Position numbers and translations under genes: made by a program. Below are positions 9,928 to 21,800 of a stretch of 64,000 bases of DNA, piece by piece (position 1 is the stretch's first letter; the number at the start of each line of letters is the position of its first letter). Below the pieces are notes generated by a model. That model worked only from the letters and a program-made list of their open reading frames with translations. It did no database searches and was not told the origin of the DNA. The DNA lies in assembly GCF_037975245.1 (NCBI RefSeq), contig NC_092583.1, positions 2,721,264-2,785,263 of the forward strand, given 5' to 3'. The DNA comes from Apostichopus japonicus (lineage: Eukaryota; Echinodermata; Holothuroidea; Aspidochirotida; Stichopodidae).

Positions 9928-12900
9928 GTGAGTATTTTGTACAGCTGTTTTTATTTGAGATGTTTATTCTGCCCAAGACCTTGTCAGAAGTCATAGTTTT
10001 ATCGTACCCACAACGTTGCTAGTAGTTCCACGATGTTTTGTAAATCGATAACACAATCACCTTATTTAGCCTAGGCCGTTAGTGTTAGGACTTGTATCTA
10101 TCGTCGTGGAAGTTACTTGACATCCTTGAAAATCAACCTGATTATGAGATGAATGTGCAGAATCTCTCTGGCTATACCTAAGCTAGCACAATACCCCAGC
10201 GAGGAGGCCTAGACCTAGCACATACATTGTTACACTTCCAAGTTCCATTAGCATCATTAGGCTAGCTCCTACTCAACCATACCCCTACCATCTTGTTGCT
10301 TACAACTGGTTTTATCCTATATACGCTATCTAAACCCTCATTCAGTATCCCATTGTTAAGATGCACAAACTGTTTGAAGCAAATGCCCAGCCTAGATATA
10401 TTCTGATAGCCTCTGGCAAACCATAATGTTACAATACTGCTTTCAGTTTTGATATGTTGCATACAACTCACATCATTATAATGAGGTACATTTTTCTCTA
10501 GAACTGTTTCACAAAGGATGAACAATTTAAAGGTGTTTTTTTTGTAAATTATCAACATAAGTCATGGAAGCTAGCATTTTTGTAAAATAATGCTAACAGC
10601 TTGCACACTTGCATTGGTATACCACTGTTCATATTCAAGACATATCTAGCAACTTCTCATAGCTCTCATCTACATGCAGTAGAGCATTGAGAGTGTTGTG
10701 GTCAAGTTTTTAAGGCAGTGTACATGTTTTGTAAGGTTTACAGGTTATCGTTGACAGGGGTAATATTGTGATGTACCTTGAGCACTGCTATCGGTGGGTA
10801 TGCCTGCGCCTTATAAATCCTCAATATTATTATATTATATTGATAGGACTTTGCTATACCATAGACAGTGTGCTGGTGTAAAGGAATTTCGCTTTCTCAA
10901 TCTTTGTGAAGGGACCAGAATATGTGGAAAAAGTGTCTCATTGTGTATATCTGACTGTTTTGAAAGGGAAAAGATTATTTAAAAAAAAGCAGCATTGGTA
11001 TTGGTTAGTATATGTTTGTAGTGAAATGCAAACTGATGCCTAAGTCAATTTCATATACATGTATAAGTTAGCTCAAACCAAAGACAAAGAATTTTTTTCT
11101 TTTGAATTTAATTTTCACAGGAACAAGATTCCGTCCCCTCTCGTTGGAACTACCGAAGCCCTTATTTCCTGTTGCAGGTTTTCCCATTATATATCATCAT
11201 ATAGAAGCATGTGTGAAGGTAAAGTAAATGTCAAACTAATCAGTCATTGACCAGACTAAGTTTTTTTTAAGTTTTAAGGACTGCAAAAAGTACACGTTCT
11301 AAAACAAGTGTACAAAATGAGATTGAATATTCTTTCCATTGTATGTGACAATGACTAGAACTAATGTTGTTTATTCATACATTCATCCCAAATACTTCCC
11401 CTCAAGTCTCAACACTAGAAATGATCAACACTGCTGGGGTATGACTGTAACCTTTAGTTTGTTATCATGTCCAGTGGTAACATTAATTAATATTAGAAGT
11501 ACATTTGTTACATGAACTGATTCCCTTTGAAACAACCATTCAACAGGTAAGGATTAACCGAAAAGTCGACTACAAATTCGACATCTTTAAAATTTCTGCT
11601 GTCTTTTCCAATAAATGATTACCTGGAAATATTTTTTAACCTGTGCAGGAATATCCATATAATCCATTCACTCCTGTTTTCATACTTCCAGTCATTTTTC
11701 GGACAAGCTCCCATCCATACATGACAGGGTGTCTGCGGTGGGGGGGGGGTGTGTTTTGCTTTATTTTTGCCTGTATGATTGGAGCGTGTTCAGTTGGCAC
11801 AGTTTGTGAAGTGGGCATACATTATACTGCTTTACTTTAAGCTGTGTGAAGCACATCACACCTAATGAGGCCAAGGAAATAAATGTTATTTAATTTTATT
11901 CGTTGCCAATGAGATTTATCTTTAAGGACATCACTTCCTGAATAACAGGATGCAGTCATCTTTAAAGAGGTGAATGGCTGTCACTCTTGGGTACGGCCGA
12001 AAGGCATGATTAGGCAACATAACCTATATGGTCATATAGAAAACCTCTTTGCATCTGGATTAAAGATTATTTAGGGTTCAAATTGACCCTCTGAGTAGCC
12101 GTTCCCCCTCTCCCTTCCTCAAAGAAAACATTTTCCATAAAATATCAATCGTTGCTCCTCTCCCCCCCCCCCCCCCCTTACTGTTTTACTGTTTTAAATA
12201 CTGGCAATTTTTCCCCTGAAGTTCCCCTTCCTAGGGATTGAACTGGGTTTCACCTATTTTATTCGTAACTTGACAATTTTGTATCAGCGAACTCAATTTG
12301 TGAATTTTTCATTAAATTGTAAAAAATGCAGATGAAATGATAAATTAAACAGGGCATGAAAGAGCATCTTGTTTTTCCAAACTTTAAAATCATCGATAAG
12401 TTCAGATTCAAGGATTGGATACATATTTTTCAACCTCAAGTGTTTTCAAGTAGTTTGTAATATAATGTAATTTAATTTGTTATTTCAAGCCTGTTGTCTT
12501 GTGTACAATAGCTGTCTGTGTTCCCACTGTTGTATTTCAAGTTTTCAAGCCATTTTGTTTTGGTTTTTCCAGTAGATTGTTTAGATATCATCATTTGTGT
12601 TTTATTTATCTCTGTTAACATTTATCCTCTTCCCTTAGCAACTTGATATTCTCATTAAAACCACAGCTTTTCAGTATTCTGTCTCTAATTTCTCTTATCT
12701 CAGCTACCAGAAGTCAAAGAGATCCTTCTGATCGGTGCCTATCAACCCAGCGAAGCTTTGAATAGATTTATCGCAACCACGCAGAGGGAACTGAATATAA
12801 ATCTCAGGTGAGGATATTTTGGTGAAAGCCCAGTGACAAGCAAAGGGGGAGGGCATGGTTAATGATCTATTCCCCTTGGCTGATAAAAATGATTTGAACT

Positions 12901-15865
12901 GATATGTATTCTGTGTCCACTTATTTCAAAGGGATATTTCGGTGGTAGATAATGTAACAAAGAGAAAAAAAAAATCCGCACTGTTAGTCGAAAATCCCTT
13001 CTAAATACCTTGTCCCTTTCTTTGAGATACGGTTTATTGAACGTAACCTGGTTAGACTAATTAAATTAATTACTCCTGGAAGTGGGTTACAGAAGGTAGT
13101 CTGTGATATCATAATGGTGGACGTCTCCTTGTTGTAATTTCGTTTTGCTTTGTCCATGAAGACTGATACCCTTCGGGTGCTTTACTTACCTGTCAACTCG
13201 TCTGTATTTATAAGAATTTCATTAAAATGCCATTTTTTTCTCTAAAAATATCATAATCCTGTGTGAATAAATATTTTAAAGAAAACTCTTTTTATCTTTA
13301 ATAATTGCCCCGATGACATCATTTAATCTCCTGTTACCTGATGGCTTCACCAAATTATCTCCAAATTTGAATTATTCGTATCCTCTCCTTATAATAAATG
13401 CTATGAGGATGTGGTGTTGTCTTACAGACCTGTGCAGGATAATTTCCAGCAGTTTTGTTATACATTGTACTATTGTGCCTTTGTGTTTAGTATCACATCA
13501 TAAGTATATATAAATATTGCATTTTTGCATTTTTCCAGGTATCTTCAAGAATACACAACTCTCGGGACTGCGGGAGGCTTGTATCATTTTAGAGATCAGA
13601 TTCTCGCTGGTAAGCCGAGTGGATTCTTTGTCTTCAACGGTGACATCTGCTGTGACTTCCCCATGGTCGATATGTGGAACTTTCACCAGCAAGTCCAAAC
13701 TGGAGATCACTTCACCATGCTAGCGGCAGAGGTACGTGAATATTGGTAGTATAAAACTATGCTTTTTGTTATGCTCTGTTAGGTTATTATTTCATTCTTT
13801 ACAAAAAAAATTAGTCAACGATATGCTTTTTAATTCACAGTTTGTTTGCAAGACCTATGTTTTAGTTGCATGTTTCTTTAAGGCTATTTGTGTGCCAAGT
13901 TAAAAACATTTTTTTGTATGATTTTCCACAATTCAGTATATAAGCTGAAGGGGTCAGGTTGGACCATTTTGTAATGAATAAAAAGTTTTAACTTTTTAAT
14001 ATCTTCTAATTTGCCCTTTTGGCATGTGAGTATTGATACTAATAAATATAAAATCTGGTCAAACATGTTTTCATATTAATACATTAATTAACTATGACTT
14101 TTATGAATTACGACATGTTTGAGATGATTTTTTTTTTTATCATGAGTCTCTTTGGCACTCTTTTGTTACCCAGGCAACAAGGAAGCAGTCATTACAGTAT
14201 GGGTGTCTGGCTGAGAACGAGGAAACACATGAGGTAAAACTTCAGCTGTATTACTAACTTCTCATTACTAAAGAAACAGCATTTAGTTATCTCCTCATTG
14301 GGTCATTAAATGTAAAAAGTAGCATTATCGACAGTTACTGTTTACTGTGTGAGATCAATCTCTGTATTGCCTCTGCAGTGGGGGGAGGGGAGGGGGAGGG
14401 GAGGGGGAGGTGCAGGGTGAGAGGAATGAAGACTTTTTTTAATATGTTTTGGTCAGTAATCAGTTTGATTGGGTAAAGGACTCCCAGGAGAAAGCACTCA
14501 GAACAATTATCAGATCTGATATAGACTCTACTCTACCTGGTAACTATGGTAACATTAACATTTTCTCTAATTTCATCTGTGCACACTGGCTTTCCTATAT
14601 AAAAGCAAACTTTCTGTATTGCAGATTTTCACAAACAGGTTTCACCTTGTACTTGTTGTTTTCGTTTTAGGTCCTTCACTACGTCGAGAAACCACAGACA
14701 TTTGTGAGTTCCAGTATTAACTGCGGAGTGTACATCTTCACCCCTGAAATATTCTCCCATATTGGGGCTGTCTTTCTCAAAAACCAGGCGGACGTCTTCA
14801 AGTAAGATTCTCTGAGTTAAAATGTCATGGTACATTCTCTTCATCAATGTATTTCACTTTGACAAAAATTCTTAATAGTAAATTATGACTTATTCTTCTC
14901 CTAAAATTGTATTGGTTTTACAAAACTCATCGGGATAATTGGCATGATGTATAAAGCGGATTTGTGATGCTAGTGAGGTATATGTGTGTTAATTGAGGGC
15001 TCCTCTGGAAAGCAGATAAATAAGCAAATAAAAAAATTAACACAAGGATAGACAAATTGATTGAAACATCATCACATGTGTTATGTCCATACTGTGCAGC
15101 AAAGCTAGAAAATGAATATTTATGAATTTTCAAGTTTATACTTTCTGTGGTTGGCATGGCGAATTTAATACTCGACTTCATACACCATTTCATGTCAACA
15201 AGGCTACAATACATGATTTTTACTTAATTTACTGCCATGTATTATACGTTTGGAGACAGTTAGTCAGTCTAGTTATGCTGAGGGTAAAGGCTTACATTGC
15301 CTTTGATCTTTGATTTCAATTGGAGTAATACAAAGGGGTTTTTCATTATCATAGAGCTATCTGCACCGCTTCTAGAAAAAGTTATAGTTTCAGCAAGAAG
15401 AGATCAACTTAAGTGTTAGGGGAGTGTAAATGTAATTGATTCAAAGGTTAGTAATTATGACTACTTACTTCAATATATATATATATATTTTTTTTAAAAG
15501 TACAAAAAAAAACCTTTTTAATTTAAAAAAAAAAGTTGTTAATGGAACAGATTACAAATCAGTTACCACAGAAATACATGAGTACCCAGGTCTCTGATTT
15601 GAATCTTGTTCCTAGTAGAAAAATGAAATCCACTTTTTCAAAAGTTGTCTGTGATTCCCAGTTAGTTTTCTCTCGTTCCATTTTCTTGAGTTTAGTTTCA
15701 AACCAATCTTTTTGTCTCTCCATAGCGGAGGCGACAATATCAATCCTGTCCGAGACTGTATCCGCTTGGAGCAGGATATTCTCTCGCCTCTGGCCGGTGC
15801 GAAGAAACTTTATGTCTTTAAGACCACCAGATTCTGGAGTCAGATCAAGTCAGCTGGGTAAGACC

Positions 15866-15898
<33 letters not shown>

Positions 15899-18800
15899 GT
15901 GCATTATAATGTATCACTTTTAGATGAAAATTCATCCCCTATGTGTCCAAATTTTCAGCTGTGAATGCACATTTCAAAATAATTCCATTAATTAAAGGCA
16001 TTAGACGTTTCTTTGGCGCGAGTTTTCACACCCTTTAAGGAAATAATTCATGTAAGTTACAAATTTTAAAAAACGTGTTTTGGAGCTTTTAGTTAAATCA
16101 CTCAGTATTGTTCATCCTCGTGTTTGACTCAGTAGTTTAATTGTTATTAGATTTTGTCCGACTGAAATGTAATTGTACCTCTTGTCTTTGCATCTCAGTA
16201 CTGTCAATCTCGTTAGCCTAATTGCTTCTGACTGTATCGATTAGTGTTTGAACAGTAAAAATGTTCTTTTGTTTTAATTACTGCTGGTCTGTTTAAGTTA
16301 GTAAATCCTCCCATTTTCCACAATTTGTGTTCTGTTTTTCTCATCATTCCCCCCCCCCCCCCCCATTTTACAGCTCAGCGATCTATGCCAACAGGCTGTA
16401 CCTGAGCCTCTACAACTCGACTCATCCCGAACGTTTGGCTCATAATAATGACAACGGGCCGAAGATTATTGGAGATGTCTTCATCCACCCATCGGCCAGA
16501 GTCGATCCTTCAGCCACGGTAAATTAAAGTCTTAATAATCTAGCTTATTTGTGATAGTCTATGCTAAAGATTTAATTTGTGGCAGTCTATGCTAAAGAAT
16601 TTAATTTGTGATAGTCTATGCTAAAGAATTTATACCATAACCAGAAGATAGTGTGTTGTATTTGCTGTTCAGTGGTCTATCAAGCTGCCTGTATTTTATG
16701 CTGTTGTGTCACGTTGTGCCACAGTTTTGTTACGTTGTCCCATTATGCCACATAACCATCATAAACTGACTTGCAAACATTGCCTTAAGATGAAACAAGA
16801 GGGAAAGTAGATGGAGGGAGGGGAGGGGGGTAGCAGACAGTCAGAAATAGCAGTACTCTTAATACGCAAGTAAACGCTGAACACGTTCATACAAAATAAC
16901 GTCAACCATTAAGTGGAATGTTTAGAGAATAAATCCTCCAACCAGTATTGTCCTGTCTTGCACAAATTAAAAACAAAATTAGAATTTGAAAGTGATTATT
17001 TTATAGTCATGGTTCCTAACTTTGTATTTAATAATCATCTCTTAAAAAAAGTGTTTTTTTTTCTTTCTCCTTTCTGTAGCTTGGTCCAAATGTTACCATC
17101 GGTGCTGGAGTCACAGTTGGTCCAGGGGTGAGGGTGAGGGAGTCTTTGGTTCTAGAGGGTGCTACTTTACAGGTAGGTTTGATCAAAGTTGAACATACTA
17201 TCCATTCAGGGGTGTAGGGTAGGGATGCTATGACAAATATGTATTTTGCAAGGTGGTAGAAGGCATACAAAACTTACAACCTTTTGAAGTGATGCATTGT
17301 GGGGGATATAGACTTGAAAATTAAGAAACAAATTGAGTATAATTGAATGGGTACACCATTTTTACAGTGGTACCAGAACCATACACCACCTTTTTGCTTA
17401 TTTTTTTTAAACTTTTAGTTTTATCTATTAATTTAAGAGCAGCCCCTCATAGCTCATTGTTGTACCTTTACTATGCTCTATTTATTTCTGAGCAACACCA
17501 CATCTTTACTTCTCTCTATATATTATTAATAAGCACTTCATTGATTTACTACTCTCTATTTATTCTCGAGCAGCTACTCCTGAGCAACACCATATCTTTA
17601 CTGCTCTCTCTATATATTATTAATTAGCACTTCTTTGATCTTATCTTTACTACTCTCTATTTATTCCTGAGCAGCTACTCCTGATCAACACCACATCTTA
17701 TCTGCTCTCTATATATGATTAATAAGCACTTCATTGATCCCATCTTTAGTACTCTCTATTTATTCTTGAGTAGCTACTCCTGAGCAAGACCATATCTTTA
17801 CTGCTCTCTATATATTATTAATCAGCACTTCATTGATCCCATCTTTAGTACTCTCTATTTATTCCTGAGCAGCTACTCCTGATCAAGACCATATCTTTAC
17901 TGCTCTCTCTATATTATTAATCAGCACTTCATTGATCCCATCTTTAGTACTCTCTATTTATTCCTGAGCAGCTACTCCTGATCAAGACCATATCTTTACT
18001 GCTCTCTATATATTATTAATCAGCACTTCATTGATCCCATCTTTAGTACTCTCTATTTATTCCTGAGCAGCTACTCCTGATCAAGACCATCTCTATATAT
18101 TATTAATCAGCACTTCATTGATCCCATCTTTAATACTCTCTATTTATTCTCGAGCAGCTACTCCTGATCAAGACCATATCTTAACTGCTCTCTATATATT
18201 TTAATCAACACTTCTTTGATCATATCTTGAATACTCTCTATTTATTCCTGAGCAGCTAGTCCTGAGCAAGACCATATCTTAACTGCTCTCTATCTATTTT
18301 AATCAACACTTCGTTAATCCCATCTTTACTACTCTCTTTTTCCATTTGATTTATTCCTAGTATATTTTTGAGCAACCTCTCAATTAATTAATTAATTAAT
18401 TACTTATATTTTATTCCTTCCCTTTCAGGATCACTGTTGCATTCTGCATAGTATTATTGGCTGGAATAGCTCTGTAGGAGCCTGGACGAGGGTGGAGGGA
18501 ACAGCTAACGACCCGAACCCTAACGACAAACACGCCAAGATCGACAGCAGCACTCTGTTTAACGAAGAGGGAAAACTGAATCCTTCCATCACCATTTTAG
18601 GTAATTTTATAATTAATTGAATTAAAAATTGAACTTCCATTTGACCTCGTTCACATCTAATAGAGTTACTGAGAGGGATAAAACATTGTATAATATCAGC
18701 CATTTTGTGCTAGCTTTTTATGCCCGCTAAATTCCTTGAAATTTCTGGCTGAAATTAGGTATGAAATGCTTCCATTTGACCTCGTTCATATCTAATCTAA

Positions 18801-21800
18801 TAGAGTTATTGAGAGGGATGAAACATTGTATGATATCAGCCATTTGGTGCTAGCTTTTTATGCCCGCTAAATTCCTTGAAATTTCTGGCTGAAATTAGGT
18901 ATGAAATGCTTTCGCTGGATGAGGTGTGCAATGGTCTTATTAACCTAGGAGAAGAGCAGTGGTTCAGCGTGCCTGTATGAAAACTACGAATGCTAAATGA
19001 GGAGTGGAATGGGGGTCAATTTGGGTTGGGGGGGGGGGCATTGTACCTGAAGTCTAATTTATTGCCATCCTTGGTGATGGGTCTAAGCACAGGTGTGCAA
19101 AGTACTGGCTGTGGTCCAAGTTTTGTGCACCCTATATGGAATTAATTGCCTAGAATGGTGTGTGGGCACTTTAATATTTCTTGTGTGGGGGTCACAGGGG
19201 GGGGGGGAGGGGTGTCCTAGATCCTACCAAATTAAAACCCATAGCTGAATGAGTAGTTCAATGTGCTTGCTGAATGAGAGTATGGTGCTGTTGCTCTATG
19301 GGAAGTCCATTGAGAATTTACAATAGCTCATACTACTGCTTTTCCAAAAAAAAAATGAAAAAATGTTCATTTTGTAATACATTCCAGGAAATGTAAAATC
19401 ATGGTCACATATTCATAATAGTCATAATCATAGCTGCAACAATTTTTTTTTGTTTAGATTGCTCCACCTTTATTGGTGTTATATGTTAAGGTACCGGTGT
19501 CAAAATTTGGATGCTGAGGGGGCTGCAGCCAGACTGCATTGGACGTAACCTTTTGTGCTGTACAGTTTCACACACAATAGGTATTGCCAGCTTGCTAACA
19601 TTAACTGGGTTGTTTGTTATTATTGATTCAGCTTTGCTGCAGGGGATTTTGGAGCTGCTGCAGCCTTTATGGGTTAAATACACTTTTTAATGAGATATTG
19701 TTGTTCAGACCTGTTTATTAATAATGCATACATGCACATTTTTTTTGTGGTATATTGGTATTTATGATGCAGAGGTGTATGCTAATGGCTGCTAATTCTG
19801 TAACATTTTTGTTGTTGTTCTCCATGCGTGTCAATACAATGATAGGAATTTTTGTTCATACCAGAATCATTTAATTATGGTCAACGTGTTAGTAGTAGGT
19901 AATGGATATCTCTATGCTCGTACACTTAAAAGGGATGATGAAGGGTTTTGACCTGAGAGTCCCAGATTGTCTTAGCTTTATATTTGACTGATTGAAAAAA
20001 GGATTTTGCAGTTGTGCAAATGTATATAGATGAGAATTAGTTGAGACTAGTGGAACTATAATCTCACTAGTTTCACTAGTCTCAACTAAGTCTCATCTAT
20101 TCTTTGCTCTGTCCACCGAACATTGCGTAGCATATATATATTATAAGAGGAAACCATTGAAATAAGATATGACTCATAATTGACAAATATGAAGTTAAGG
20201 TTTAGAAAATATATTGGAATTTTCGGTCCCCCTTCGCCAGCAATACTTGGCAGTCGCAAGGGCCCCAAGTCTTTGTTGAGGCCAGTGATGTGAGACTTAA
20301 TAAGAAAGATCCAATCGATTTCTTTACGTTTACGTTCAGTGGTGGATTTGAAGTTCGAGGCAATTAAAATGCATTTTAGGTGTTTGAGAGAATGACTATG
20401 AAGATTGAAATGTTCCGAAACGGGGAATCCTGCAAAAATATCACGAATAGATTTTTGGTGGTTATTAAACATAATTGCCTTGATACGATTTCGGTTGTGG
20501 AAGGTTCTGAAGGGGGTAGGCGTGTTAAGCAATGTAATTTATTTACAAGAAAAACAAAGTTCCAGGCTATAACCTGTCAGGTGACATCAGTGTTCCATAA
20601 TTTACTGCCAGTTAAAGAAGATTGTCAAAGAAAAAGGGAAAATATTAAAATTGAACCTTACGTTTAAGCTTATTTTGGTATTAGAATTGGTGGCAGTTTT
20701 GCATTCTCTAACCCCCCCCCCCCCCAAATTTAATCGCTTGCCCATTTGGTATTTCCTTCACAGAAGAGTTAATGCATGAAAATATCACGCATGTTGAAAC
20801 ATAGCTCTGCTACAGTTTGTCTCTTAACATCTGTGGAATGAGACCTCTATTGTCAGACACGAGAAAAAAACAAAACAACTCTGCACAACGTAGGCAAATG
20901 AACTATGAAAGGATAACTTTTGATTACAAAAAAAAAAATTCTTGATGAGTTTTATATCATTAAAAATCACTGCTTTCCATCCAGGTTTTAGTTTTCTCTA
21001 CCAAAGAAATGACCCTTTAATCAGCTGAGGTTCATCAATTAAAGTGACTGGACTATGTAGTCTAATACACAGACCATAACATCAGATAAGAACACAATAC
21101 CTCAATGTGGAAACAAAAGGCTTTTTGGCCTCAAAAAGAGACTAAGTTTTTGAATATAGTATAAAATTTGTCAATAAAAAATGGTGTTGAATGTCATCCA
21201 AGGGTGCTCTATTGTTTATATGAAATTAATATGAAGCTGTTTTGCTTGAGTTATTAGAATTTATGAAACGATAGAGATATAAGATTAACATTAAGGCCTG
21301 CACTGAGGAGCTGATCTCATCATTCACTTAATAGCTTTAAAGGAGTCTTCCAGAAATTTAGCATATTTTGAAAATATCAGTAGCAGTAGGAACATTTACG
21401 AGCACTCAAGTTTTTTTGCTTCCTTGGACTACTTTATGTCTCAAGACTTACAATTCTGCTTAAAGTCATCCATAAAACATGAATGTTAACATAAAAACAT
21501 AAAGATTGCCTCCTGAATATCTAGTAAACATGTGAGATTGTTATTTGTTAAGTGAATAAATTAACATGACAGGTTGAACCGTGACAGCGTTCACAGCAAC
21601 CTAGGCTGTTTTGGAAAACTCTATCAGAACCTTCCGCAAGTTGAGTCACAGGTCCATAAAAGGCAGATAATCAGAATTAATTGAAACGGCTGAATTAAAA
21701 GTATTCACAACCTCCCAAACTTGTTGACCAATATCATTCCCATGCATGCATTACTTCACAAAAACCCAAGTTTTTCAACCACCTATTAGGAGCCAAGACA

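Larger units (their letters stand above)
9928..13538 (+). other. GMPPA introns 1-3
   Basis: AT-rich intronic sequence around exons 2 and 3, with homopolymer C/G runs near 11741 and 12163. No RNA gene, second coding frame or recognisable transposon was found. Confidence 0.7.
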
